The position numbers and the translations under genes are program-made. From the NCBI GenBank assembly GCA_028279425.1, contig JANQNV010000264.1:1-42788 (forward strand): a stretch of 42,788 bases of DNA, given 5' to 3'. Of this stretch, positions 17,901 through 25,592 are shown in pieces. The number at the start of each line of letters is the position of its first letter. Within the stretch, counting starts at the first letter, position 1. The notes beneath the pieces were generated by a model. The model was not told the DNA's origin and did not search any database. It saw only the letters and a list, made by a program, of their open reading frames with translations. This DNA is from Longimicrobiales bacterium (GTDB lineage Bacteria > Gemmatimonadota > Gemmatimonadetes > Longimicrobiales > Gaopeijiaceae).

Positions 17901-18203
17901 CGCCCCGAAGTAGGCTTCCATCGGCCGACCTCGCACGCCCGAGACCGCGATCGATCTCCCCCCGCGGTCGGGGCCGATATTGCGCCACGCGTAGCTCCCG
18001 AACAGGAGAGAGTCGGACGCTTGAGCGCCGTAGAGGGCTTCGAAGTCGGCGAACCCGAGCCCCTGGTCGTGATGGTGTCCGTGATGGTGCCCGTGGTCCT
18101 CGCCCTCGTTCATCGGTCGCTCCTGGGCGAGGGCGGGCGCGGCCCACGTCAGGGTGACGAGGAGGGCGAGAGCGGGTCGAAGCGTTCGGAAAGGCGGGTG
18201 CAT
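14967..18203 (-). CDS. secreted sortilin/VPS10-like Asp-box beta-propeller protein
   Basis: 1078 residues from ATG 18203, chosen because it starts a clean signal peptide (MHPPFRTLRPALALLVTLTW... ending in ALAQ); an upstream ATG at 18227 adds 8 residues and no better site. Many Asp-box motifs are seen (STDGGDTW, SRDAGETW, SDDGGESW, TEDGGNTW, TRNGGESW, SYDDGASW), giving two or more large propellers like the VPS10/sortilin and BNR-repeat proteins. After about residue 780 comes a FlgD-like Ig stretch (VPPGRYTVRLTADG) and a helical end. A His-rich run (HGHHHGHHHDQ) follows the signal peptide. Such proteins are frequent in Gemmatimonadota and their role is unknown; glycosidase activity should not be assumed. 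Ends 12 nt from the convergent lipoprotein gene. Confidence 0.88.
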   Translation of the reverse strand: MHPPFRTLRPALALLVTLTWAAPALAQERPMNEGEDHGHHHGHHHDQGLGFADFEALYGAQASDSLLFGSYAWRNIGPDRGGRSIAVSGVRGRPMEAYFGATGGGLWKTDNGGEDWRPVTDFQITSASVGAVAVSETNPDLVFIGMGESCIRGNIMPGDGIYRSRDAGETWTHVGFETVDAISKIRIHPTNPDIVYAALFGKYSVPSEERGVYRSTDGGDTWERILYRDERTGAVDIVIDPNDPDVVYAALWEAYRKEYQMSSGGPGSGMFKSTDGGDTWTELTRNEGMPEEGVVGKIGLAVSGADSERVYALFEHENGGLFRSDDGGESWALINDDRAIRQRAFYYTHVFADPVDRDVVYMQNTSFFRSTDGGASYERINNGTHGDFHDLWIDPDDPSHLVVANDGGGAVSFETGAQWTDQEFSTAQFYHAVTTAHLDFHVCGSQQDNSTLCVPSDWNRGRFESGVRGADLTRGSMNGTYRAGGGEPGYIAPDPKDLNVFYSGTNNGRYLDRYNRTLGISREVNPYPWFYSGEPAIDMVERWQWTFPILFSPLDPNVLYTSSNRLWSTEDGGNTWKQLSPDLTRADPSTLQPTGGPITKDMNGPEVYATIFSVGPSKVDIDVIWAGSDDGLVHVTRNGGESWDDVTPGDMPDFGRVSLIDASAFDAGRAYVAVKRPLLDDRAPYIWRTDDFGESWTKITDGIPTGAYVHAVREDPTRAGLLYAGTQRGVYISYDDGASWAALNPELPDVPIVSMIVEENELVVASHGRGFWVLDDIAALRQWEPGLTDEAVKVFDPPAAYRSGPGARVSFWLGAEPEHAKLEFFSNEGELLRTIETPSGDEEGPVRGALSVEAGLNTFEWNLATESAVTFPGMILWGARSTAPIVPPGRYTVRLTADGLTDETTVEVRANPWITDVTADDMVEQYEFAVRIRDKVDEANGSVIAIRRMKYQIQERLEASDDNALAGAVAALDAAASDVEGRLYQVKNRAGQDPLNFPIRVNNRLANLIGMVQRGDGRPNDGMYEVFDIMVERLAGLTAELDAVWANEMAAVNAELRRLGLEELDPWDEDTPILTPEE

Positions 18204-18311
18204 CGCGGAGTCCCCGAGTGGCGGCATGTCTGGCTGCGAGCGGCCAATATACGGCGCTCGAGCCGAAGGGACATTGCGGCGCCCCCGAGCGGACGTCTTG
18301 CCGCCTCGAAA

Positions 18312-18331
18312 ACTGATAACTACCTCTCAGT
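18312..18331. promoter_or_regulatory. AT-rich island with short inverted repeat, possible operator
   Basis: In the 216-nt divergent gap (18204-18419) an AT-rich patch holds ACTGA (18312-18316) and TCAGT (18327-18331), 10 nt apart. It could be a control site for the substrate-binding lipoprotein, but no convincing -35/-10 pair lines up with it. Confidence 0.3.
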
Positions 18332-18419
18332 AATGGGTGGACTTCGTGGTGAGTCGGCAGAGCCGGGGTTTCATGCGTGGGGCGCGGCCGATCGCTTCTC
18401 GGGAGCGCGGCGTGGTGCG

Positions 18420-19652
18420 ATGGTGGCGAGCCCATGGGTGGTGATCGCGCTCCTGCTCGGGGCGTGTGGGGCCGAGCCTCTCCCGCTCGCCGATGTCGAC
18501 CCGGCGGAGTGCGTCACCGCCTTCGATCCGGGACTGGACTACTATCCCACGAAGACCGAGCTGCAGTACGCGAGGAACTTCAGTCTCGAGTATCACCCGC
18601 ACTACAAGGTGCTGCGCACCGTCGTCGGGTCGGATGGCGGCGAGGATCTGGTCGTTCTGAACCGCTGCGGCACGCCGGTCCCCGAGCTGACCGGTGAACT
18701 CGCGGGCGCCATCGTCATCGAAACGCCGGTCCGTGCCCTGGCCTCGACGTCACCGTCGAGCGCCCTGGGGCTTCGGGTGTTGGGACTCGAGGCGGGCCTG
18801 GCCGCGATCCCGGCGAATCCCTTCGACAGCGCGCTGGTGGAACTGGCCGAGTCGGGGCGGGCTGCGCGACTCACCGCCCACGGCGACCCGCACCTCGAAG
18901 GCATGCGCATTCTGGGCATCGACGCCCTCTTATTGTTGGTGGCGACGCTCGATGGTGCGCAGGGGCTCGACCGGGCTCGTGAGATCGGGGTGCCGGCGAT
19001 TCCCATCACCTCGTGGGCCGAGCCCGACTACCTGGGGCAGGTCGAGTGGATCAAGCACCACGCCGCCCTCTTCGAAGCCGAGGCCGAGGCGGAGGCGTTC
19101 TTCTCGGAGGTCGAGGCCCGGTATCGCGCCGTCGAACGTCGGGCGTCGGAACTACCCCGTGTCCCTGCCGTCTGGGCGTCTCCGGATCTGCCGGGCACGT
19201 GGTGGATCGAAGCCGGCAACTGGCAGGATGACGTGTTGAGCGCGGCGGGGGGACGGAACGTGTTCAGCGACGATCCCGCCGAGGGCTACGTGGTGTCGTC
19301 GACAGAGGAGCTCGCGGACGTCGCGCGCGAGGCCGAGGTGTGGATCACCAACGTCATGGACCGGGCCTGGCTCGAAGAGACGCTTCCGATCGAAACGCTC
19401 CCCGCCTTCACGGCAGACCGCGTCTATCACGTGCACGGTCGCGCCGACATCGAACGCAACGCCTTCGATTGGTACGAGACCCCGTTCGTCCGCCCCGACC
19501 TGGTGCTCGAACACCTCGCGGCGATCCTCCACCCCGAGGCGTTTCCGGCGCCGTCGGCGCCGTTCTTCGTGCCGTCGACACCGCTGGAGCTCGACGAGCT
19601 GGATGCGGTCGATCCCGCCCTTACCCCTCCATCTCCTGCCGGTAGATGGTGA
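18420..19652 (+). CDS. ABC-type substrate-binding lipoprotein (metal-chelate/cobalamin class)
   Basis: 410 residues from ATG 18420, which begins a lipoprotein signal with C16 in LLLGACG; an ATG at 18333 would add 29 residues and spoil the signal. The body resembles the Fe-siderophore/BtuF binding proteins: two alpha/beta lobes joined by a long helix, with ARNFSLEYHPHYKVLRTV at the start of lobe 1 and FEAEAEAEAFFSEVEARYRAVERR as the interlobe helix. It would capture a ligand, perhaps ferric siderophore, haem or cobalamin, at the cell envelope. No permease or ATPase lies beside it, so its transporter must be encoded elsewhere or it acts alone. Its 3' end overlaps the convergent VOC gene by 32 nt. 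Confidence 0.78.
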   Translation: MVASPWVVIALLLGACGAEPLPLADVDPAECVTAFDPGLDYYPTKTELQYARNFSLEYHPHYKVLRTVVGSDGGEDLVVLNRCGTPVPELTGELAGAIVIETPVRALASTSPSSALGLRVLGLEAGLAAIPANPFDSALVELAESGRAARLTAHGDPHLEGMRILGIDALLLLVATLDGAQGLDRAREIGVPAIPITSWAEPDYLGQVEWIKHHAALFEAEAEAEAFFSEVEARYRAVERRASELPRVPAVWASPDLPGTWWIEAGNWQDDVLSAAGGRNVFSDDPAEGYVVSSTEELADVAREAEVWITNVMDRAWLEETLPIETLPAFTADRVYHVHGRADIERNAFDWYETPFVRPDLVLEHLAAILHPEAFPAPSAPFFVPSTPLELDELDAVDPALTPPSPAGRW

Positions 19653-20409
19653 AGCGCCCGCCCTGACGATCGGCCACGTAGGCGAAGCGTCCCACCGGAG
19701 TGTCCGTCGGCGGCACGATGATCTCGCCACCGAGCTCGACGATGCGGGCGGCGACGGCGTCGACCTCCCGAATGGCGAACGATACGTCCCACACGGGGGG
19801 CACGTGTTCGGGAACGTGCGGGGGCATGTGCGTGATCCCTCCGTTGGGCCGTCCATCGACCATCGCGACGTGGTAGACGCCCTGCTCGCCCATGTCCATC
19901 TCCTCGTAGCTCCACCCGAGCAGCTCGCTGAAGAAGGTACGCGCCGTGTCGGTGTCCCGGGTGAGGAGTTCGTTCCAGGTCATGCACCCCTCTTCATTGA
20001 AGTTCTCGGCTCCCGTGTGGGTCCCGGCTTGCCACAGGCAGACCGACCCGCCGGTCGGGTCGGCGATCATCGACATCCGCCCCGAATCCATGACGTCCAT
20101 GGGGGCGAGTCTCACGCTGCCGCCCAGAGGCTCCACGCGCGCCACCACCTCGTCGATGTCGTCGACGAGGATGTACGACACCCACATGGGGGGCACACCC
20201 TGGTCGATCATCCCGGGTGACATCGGAGTGAGCCCGGCCACACGCTTGCCGTGGAGCATGAAGAGGGTGTAGGCCGAGGCGGGGTGGTCCGGCAGGCTCG
20301 CGGGGGTCCAGCCGAACACGTCGGCATAGAACCGCTTCGCGTCGTCCGGGTCGTGCGCGATCAGATCGGTCCAGGCGAGCATCCCGTGTGTGAGATCGAC
20401 GGCAGGCAT
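19621..20409 (-). CDS. VOC family protein with two glyoxalase-like domains
   Basis: 262 residues, cytosolic. Two vicinal-oxygen-chelate units are seen, 1-125 (LTHGMLAWTDLIAHDPDDAKRFY...IADPTGGSVCLWQ) and 135-260 (CMTWNELLTRDTDTARTFF...VADRQGGRFTIYRQ). Both keep the beta-alpha-beta-beta-beta order and the typical DPTGG/DRQGG turn. It resembles the mycobacterial 27/30-kDa antigen (CFP30) type, whose enzyme activity is unknown. ATG 20409 starts the only sensible frame; no strong ribosome site. It is 42 nt downstream of the M14 carboxypeptidase on the same strand and may be co-transcribed. Confidence 0.9.
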   Translation of the reverse strand: MPAVDLTHGMLAWTDLIAHDPDDAKRFYADVFGWTPASLPDHPASAYTLFMLHGKRVAGLTPMSPGMIDQGVPPMWVSYILVDDIDEVVARVEPLGGSVRLAPMDVMDSGRMSMIADPTGGSVCLWQAGTHTGAENFNEEGCMTWNELLTRDTDTARTFFSELLGWSYEEMDMGEQGVYHVAMVDGRPNGGITHMPPHVPEHVPPVWDVSFAIREVDAVAARIVELGGEIIVPPTDTPVGRFAYVADRQGGRFTIYRQEMEG

Positions 20410-20451
20410 GGCGGTCCGGGGTTGAGGGTGGAACGAAGGGGTACGGGCCGG

Positions 20452-22215
20452 TCAGCGACCTCCGAGTTCGACGACCTCGCCCCGCACCGTACCCGCCTTC
20501 TCGGAGACGGCGTGGACCCGGATGGAGGCGGCATCAGCCTCCACGGCCACGCGCCAGGTGGCGGTCGCCCGATCCGGTCCGAGTCCCGGCAGAAACTCGT
20601 TGGTGCCGGCCAGGTGTCCCACGTTGAGGCGCGCGGGGCCGTCCACCACGACACCCCCCTCGACCTCGAGAGTCAGGTGCACGGGTTGCACGACCTGGTC
20701 CCGCGGCAGTTCACCTTCGGCCGCCTCGCTGCCTACCGCGCCGCGACCGGTGAGACTGGTGGGAAGGAAGCCCGTGTTGCGCACGGTCACTTCAATCGTG
20801 AACACGCCGTCCTCGCCCCGGTTCACCGTGTAGGCTCCGAGTTCGAGGCGCGGCGTCTGTTCGGCGAGGTAGAGAATCCAGGGAAGCTGGATCACGGTCT
20901 CCTCCTCGAGGTGCTCCGCCGGCGGGTTCTGACCCCAGAACTTGCGGTGCCACCCACCCACTTCGACGGCACCCAGCGTCGGGTGATCGAAGGGGGTCCA
21001 GTCGCTGAAGTACCGGCCTCCCAGGGCTTCGTCGTTGTAGCGGTGCTCCTCCTCGGCCTCGATCTCGCCGTCGCCGTCGTAGTCGGGGACCCACATCTCG
21101 GGCCCCGGTGAGAATTCCGGCACCCACCCGATGATGCCCTGGTCCCAGTAGCCCCAGCTCATGAGGGTGCCGTAGCGATGACGGGTGGGGTGGGTGGCCG
21201 AAGGTCGTACCGGGCGGCCGGTATCGCGCGTGTACTCGGCCCCCAGGTGTTCGATGAGGGCGAGGTCGTCTTTCGGAAAGAGACTCGGTGCGGACGCCGA
21301 TGGAAGTCGGTACACGAAGCCGCCCGAGGTGTGGCCATGCACGATCCCGACGATGTTCGGATGGTCCTGAATGAACCGTACTGTCGCGTACGCCTCGGGC
21401 TCGGAGAGCGGGAAGTCCCCCGCACCCGGCTGCAGGTGCTGGCGCTCCCAGTTGCGAGGAAAGTTGCGGTTCATGTCGAGGCCGCCGATCCCGTCTTCGT
21501 TGATGCGGCCGTCTCCGTCGTCGTCGATCCCCTCGGTCATGGTCGAGTAGCGCATGGCGCCTTGCGGCGCGCCGCCTTCGGAGACCCGGCGCAGGATACG
21601 TGGATCGGTGGGTTCGGCGTACCAGGGCCCGTCCGGGTCGGGAATCCGCATCTGGGTGATCCAGCCGTCGCCATCGAGGTCCTGCGCCGGGTCGTCGTCG
21701 GGGACACCGTCGTAATCGTTGTCGACGGGGCGCACGGAGCTTCGGAGCGCCTGGTCTTCCTGCAGGACGAGGTCCGAGCCGTCGGGATTGAACTTCGGGC
21801 GGATGTAGAAGGCCTGGGTGTCGAGCAGCCGCGTCACCCGTGGGTTCGAGCCGTACTCGGTGAGGAGATACGCGAGCAGGTGCGTCGCAACCGACGAGCC
21901 GGTCAATTCGGCCGCGTGCAGGCCCCCGTCGACGTATAGAGCCGGCTTCTCGTGCGCGGGTCCACTCGCCCGGTTCGTGATCGTTGCCAGCAGGAGAGGC
22001 GCTCCCAGGTAGCTTCGGCCGATCTCGTGGACCTCGACCAGACCCGGATACATGGCGGCGTATTCCTCGACGATCTGATCGCTCTCGTAGGCCGTGTAGT
22101 AGCGGTTCAGATCGATGCTGCCGTCCGTGCCGACGAGCGAGGCGTACTGGGCGGCGGCCGGAATGGCGGCAAGGAGGGTTGCCGCTACCGCCGCGATACC
22201 GATCGGTCGAATCAT
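20452..22215 (-). CDS. secreted M14 zinc carboxypeptidase with Ca-loop-like inserts
   Basis: 587 residues. ATG 22215 has GGAG at a proper distance and opens a signal peptide (MIRPIGIAAVAATLLAAIPAAAQ); in-frame starts further up are unsupported. Zinc ligands: H100 and E103 in GGLHAAELTG, H295 in HGHTSGG; catalytic E367 in WVPEFSPG; the family block LDMNRNFPRNW is at 246-256. Peptidases of this family trim C-terminal residues. Three Asp-rich loops of the DxDxDG kind (165-184, 230-242, 378-386) interrupt the fold and look like calcium-binding inserts. The region from about 450 to the end is an all-beta, Ig-like extension. Downstream of the symporter, so peptide breakdown and uptake may be linked; that is inference. 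Confidence 0.9.
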   Translation of the reverse strand: MIRPIGIAAVAATLLAAIPAAAQYASLVGTDGSIDLNRYYTAYESDQIVEEYAAMYPGLVEVHEIGRSYLGAPLLLATITNRASGPAHEKPALYVDGGLHAAELTGSSVATHLLAYLLTEYGSNPRVTRLLDTQAFYIRPKFNPDGSDLVLQEDQALRSSVRPVDNDYDGVPDDDPAQDLDGDGWITQMRIPDPDGPWYAEPTDPRILRRVSEGGAPQGAMRYSTMTEGIDDDGDGRINEDGIGGLDMNRNFPRNWERQHLQPGAGDFPLSEPEAYATVRFIQDHPNIVGIVHGHTSGGFVYRLPSASAPSLFPKDDLALIEHLGAEYTRDTGRPVRPSATHPTRHRYGTLMSWGYWDQGIIGWVPEFSPGPEMWVPDYDGDGEIEAEEEHRYNDEALGGRYFSDWTPFDHPTLGAVEVGGWHRKFWGQNPPAEHLEEETVIQLPWILYLAEQTPRLELGAYTVNRGEDGVFTIEVTVRNTGFLPTSLTGRGAVGSEAAEGELPRDQVVQPVHLTLEVEGGVVVDGPARLNVGHLAGTNEFLPGLGPDRATATWRVAVEADAASIRVHAVSEKAGTVRGEVVELGGR

Positions 22216-22303
22216 GCTCACTCCGGGTGCGGGGGAGGGAGACATGGTGGATCGCGGGTGGCACCAACGGCAAGGAAGGCGCGCGAGGCGCGAACGAAGG
22301 CGA

Positions 22304-23992
22304 TCAGGCGCCGGCGGCTTCGCTCCCCCCTGTGAACGCACTGACGGCGGTGCCCACGACGAGGACGACGACGGCCCCGATGACGTTGTGCCACAAGAAC
22401 GCGATGTGCGACTGGAAGAAGGTGAAGTAGGCCACCGAGCCCATCCCGCACACGAGGCCGATCCCCGATCCCCACCCGTTGGTGCGGGGCACCATGGCGA
22501 GGAGGAAGACGCCGAGGATCGATCCGTAGAAGAACGAGCCGAAGCGGTTCACCACTTCGATCAGCGACCCGAGCGTCGCGGCGAACGTCGCGACCACACA
22601 GGCGAAGGCCCCCCAGAACAGGGTGGCCACCTTCGACACGTTGAGATAGTGGGCGTCACTCGCTTCGGGCTTCACCCAGCGCCGGTAGAAGTCGATGATC
22701 GTGGTCGTCGACAGGGAGTTCAGCTCCGACGAGATCGACGACATCGCCGCCGCCATGATGGCCGCGATGAAGATGCCCGACAGCCCGAGGGGTAACTCGT
22801 TCAGCGCGAAGCGGGGGATGATGTAGTTCACGTCACGGCTGGACTGACCCGTGACCTCCTCGGCCATCGCCAGCGCCTCGCCGCGGATCTCCTGAACGTC
22901 GGCCTCCTGGGCCAGGAAGCGATCCATGGCCGCGTCGGCAGCCGCCGTCTGGCCCGCCTCGCGGAGTTCGGTGACTTCGAGGGCGATGGCTTCGCGCTGT
23001 TCGAAGGCCTGCCCGAAGCGGGACTCCAGTTCGGCGTAGGCCGCGGGCTCGGCGTCGCGGACCTGCGCCTCGTGATCGGGATTGAAGAGGAGGGGGGGCG
23101 CGACGAACAGGTAGTAGACGAACACCAGCACGCCGACCATGAGCACCAGACCCTGCAGCGGGATCTTCCAGTAGGCGCTCATCATCAGCGAGCTGCGGGC
23201 CTCGTCGACGTTGCGCGCCGCGAGGTAGCGCTGCACCTGGCTCTGGTCGGTGCCGAAGTACGACAACATCAGGAAGGTCCCGCCCAGAATCCCCGACCAG
23301 AAGGTGTACTGCTCGGTGAGCGTGAAGCTGAAGTCGAAGATCTTCAGGCGACCGGTCGACCCCGCGATGCGAAAGGCCTCATCGGGGGTGACGGGCATCT
23401 GCGAGAACAGCACCACGATGATGCCCAGCAGCGCCAGGATGATCAGGACCATCTGCTTGACGTCCGCCCAGGTGACCGCCTGGATGCCCCCGAGCATGGT
23501 ATAGGCGACCGTCGGGATCCCGATGACCGCCACCGACCACACCAGGGGCCAGCCGAAGATGGCGGAGAAGACCACCCCCGGGGCCGCGAGGATGGTACCG
23601 ACCGACATCCCGCGCGACAGCAGGAACAGCAAACTCGTGGCCGACCGCGTTCCCGGACCGAAGCGGCGCTCGAGGTATTCGTAGGCGGTGTAGACCTTCG
23701 CACCGTGCAGGAACGGAACGAGGGTCACACCCAGGATGATCATGGCGAGCGGCAGTCCGAAGTAGAACTGCACGAAGCGCATGCCGTCGGTCGCGCCCTG
23801 CCCGGTCGTACCGATCATGGTCACGGCCGAGAGCTGGGTGGCCATGACCGACAGGCCGAGCGCCCACCAGGGTAGGCTGCGGTTGGCCAGGAAGTAGCCC
23901 TCGATCTTGTCGGTGCCCTTCGAGCGACGCACTCCGTCGATCAGCACGTAGCCGATGTAGCCCACGACGATGAGCCAATTGATCGGATGCAT
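22304..23992 (-). CDS. sodium:solute symporter (SSS family)
   Basis: 562 residues. ATG 23992 overlaps the stop of a tiny upstream gene (TGATG), which sets the start. About 13 membrane helices; blocks typical of the family are INWLIVVGYIGYVLIDG, FLANRSLPWWALGLSVMATQLSAVTMIG, the long GGIQAVTWADVKQ, and YFGTDQSQVQRYLAARN. Imports a solute with Na+; substrate unknown (sugar, amino acid or similar). An unusual hydrophilic stretch of about 85 residues (304-388), rich in Glu and Ala and likely coiled-coil, sits between two membrane helices. In the same run as NhaA, which sets up the opposite Na+/H+ exchange. Confidence 0.93.
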   Translation of the reverse strand: MHPINWLIVVGYIGYVLIDGVRRSKGTDKIEGYFLANRSLPWWALGLSVMATQLSAVTMIGTTGQGATDGMRFVQFYFGLPLAMIILGVTLVPFLHGAKVYTAYEYLERRFGPGTRSATSLLFLLSRGMSVGTILAAPGVVFSAIFGWPLVWSVAVIGIPTVAYTMLGGIQAVTWADVKQMVLIILALLGIIVVLFSQMPVTPDEAFRIAGSTGRLKIFDFSFTLTEQYTFWSGILGGTFLMLSYFGTDQSQVQRYLAARNVDEARSSLMMSAYWKIPLQGLVLMVGVLVFVYYLFVAPPLLFNPDHEAQVRDAEPAAYAELESRFGQAFEQREAIALEVTELREAGQTAAADAAMDRFLAQEADVQEIRGEALAMAEEVTGQSSRDVNYIIPRFALNELPLGLSGIFIAAIMAAAMSSISSELNSLSTTTIIDFYRRWVKPEASDAHYLNVSKVATLFWGAFACVVATFAATLGSLIEVVNRFGSFFYGSILGVFLLAMVPRTNGWGSGIGLVCGMGSVAYFTFFQSHIAFLWHNVIGAVVVLVVGTAVSAFTGGSEAAGA

Positions 23993-24120
23993 CAGCCGTG
24001 ATATCGCGACTGAAGGAGCCAGAAGAGGATCAGCGTGACGGCTTGCACGGACATCACACGGATCAGCGTCGTCCGGAAACTCGGCTTGCCGGAGGCGGGG
24101 TCGGGAGGTGGAGTCGACAT
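23992..24120 (-). CDS. small membrane protein (42 aa) coupled to the symporter
   Basis: ATG 24120 to TGA 23992-23994, 42 residues: a proline-rich, hydrophilic start (MSTPPPDPASGKPSFRTT) and one membrane helix (about 21-36, VMSVQAVTLILFWLL) ending in QSRYHG. The stop shares a base with the symporter ATG, so ribosomes can pass straight on. Small accessory proteins encoded before SSS transporters are known in several phyla, and this one fits that position, though I cannot place it in a named family. No other frame is open here. Evidence is the coupling, the clean helix and the lack of any other ribosome entry for the symporter. Confidence 0.72.
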   Translation of the reverse strand: MSTPPPDPASGKPSFRTTLIRVMSVQAVTLILFWLLQSRYHG

Positions 24121-24183
24121 GGCCCGCAAGCTCCACGGCCTCGGCGATTCACGCAACCGGCTGCGGTTCGGGGGCGAAGGGCG

Positions 24184-25407
24184 TCAGCCCTCTTCCGCGC
24201 GCCCGCCCACCGTCGCCAGTAGAAGCGCGCCGGCGCATCCCGCGGCCAACGAGGCGGCGAGGATCCCGATCTTGGCGGCGTTCAGCTGCTCGGGCTCCGA
24301 GAAGGCCAGGCCACCGATGAAGAGTGACATCGTGAAGCCGATACCGCACAGCAGTCCCGCGCCGAGTACATGGCCCCAGCGAGCGCCTTCGGGCAGGTCG
24401 GCCACGCCGAGGCGGACCGCCAACCACGAGAACACGAAAACGCCGATCGGCTTGCCGACCACCAGACCTGCGATGATCCCCAACGTGATCGCCGTGGTTT
24501 CCGGGCTCGATTCCCCGCCGAAGACCACCCCGGCGTTGGCGAGAGCGAAGATCGGGAGGATCAAGTAGGCCGCCCAGGGGTGGAGCGCATGCTCGAGCAC
24601 CTCGAGCGGTGACTCGTACTCTCCTTCCAGCCGACTCGCGGGGATCGTCATCGCGATCAGCACTCCCGCGACGGTGGCGTGTACACCCGACTTCAGGACG
24701 GCGACCCACAACACGGCTCCGATGACGCCGTAGGGCAGGAACGAGCGGAATCCGGCCCGATTGAGGCCGACGAGAAGTACGAAGGCGGCGCCCGCCACCC
24801 CGAGGGCCGTGGTCGATACCTCGGCCGTGTAGAACAGGGCGATGACCATGACGGCAGCGAGGTCGTCGACGATCGCTACTGCGGTCAGAAACACCTTGAG
24901 GCTCATCGGTACCCGCGGCCCCAACGCCGTCGCTACCGCCAGCGCGAAGGCGATGTCGGTGGCCATCGGAATGCCCCACCCCGAGGCCCCGGGCCCGCCG
25001 GCGTTGAATCCGTAGTAGACGAGGGCCGGAATCGCCCCGCCGCCGATGGCCGCGAACACCGGGAGGGTCGCCTTCCGCACCGAAGACAGCTCCCCGATGA
25101 GGAGCTCCCGCTTGATCTCGCAGCCGACCACGAGGAAGAAGAGCGCCATCAGGCCGTCGTTCACCCACAGCACGAGCGGCTTGTGGATCTCGGCTCCGGC
25201 GAAGGCGACGGTGAGGTAGTTCCCGAAGAACTCCGCATGCGTCGACCCGACGGGGGAGTTGGCCCAGATCAGGGCCGCCACGGCGAAGACGAAGAGCAAG
25301 ATGCCCGCGGATGCCTCGACGGCGGCGAACCGGAGAAAGGGCTCGAGGATCCGGTCGGCCGGAGTCGGCGGGTGGGCAGGGTTGCGGGTGCGGCGGGGCT
25401 TGGCCAT
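24184..25407 (-). CDS. nhaA: Na+/H+ antiporter NhaA
   Basis: 407 residues from ATG 25407; a TTG at 25479 is not supported. Exports Na+ in exchange for H+ across the inner membrane. The core aspartates are clear: D151 in MATDIAFAL and the pair D181-D182 in AIVDDLAAV; the conserved lysine is K319 in VVGKPIGVF. Also seen are LMALFFLVVGCEIKRELLIGEL and GIGFTMSLFIGGLAF, both family blocks. Length is normal for NhaA. It lies 63 nt upstream of the small membrane protein and symporter, and divergent from the ABC export operon with a 185-nt gap. Grouping with a Na+-driven symporter suggests a salt-exposed organism, though this is weak evidence. Confidence 0.96.
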   Translation of the reverse strand: MAKPRRTRNPAHPPTPADRILEPFLRFAAVEASAGILLFVFAVAALIWANSPVGSTHAEFFGNYLTVAFAGAEIHKPLVLWVNDGLMALFFLVVGCEIKRELLIGELSSVRKATLPVFAAIGGGAIPALVYYGFNAGGPGASGWGIPMATDIAFALAVATALGPRVPMSLKVFLTAVAIVDDLAAVMVIALFYTAEVSTTALGVAGAAFVLLVGLNRAGFRSFLPYGVIGAVLWVAVLKSGVHATVAGVLIAMTIPASRLEGEYESPLEVLEHALHPWAAYLILPIFALANAGVVFGGESSPETTAITLGIIAGLVVGKPIGVFVFSWLAVRLGVADLPEGARWGHVLGAGLLCGIGFTMSLFIGGLAFSEPEQLNAAKIGILAASLAAGCAGALLLATVGGRAEEG

Positions 25408-25592
25408 GGAGTCCGGGAGAGAGCCGAATCGAAGCGGATCGGGCGGGGTACCCGGGTTAGGTGCGTTCGATCCCGGCAATAGGGTCCATCGATCCTGGAA
25501 CCTCCGACTTCGCTATGCGTAGCCTTGAGTTTCCCTCGCGCCAGCCCCTGAGAACCGGGCAACGACCGTAATCCTTACCGGGCGACGCTACC

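Noticed and set aside
18204..18227. Upstream ATG 18227 as start of the sortilin-like gene
   Set aside because: It would put eight residues before the signal peptide and has no better ribosome site than ATG 18203.
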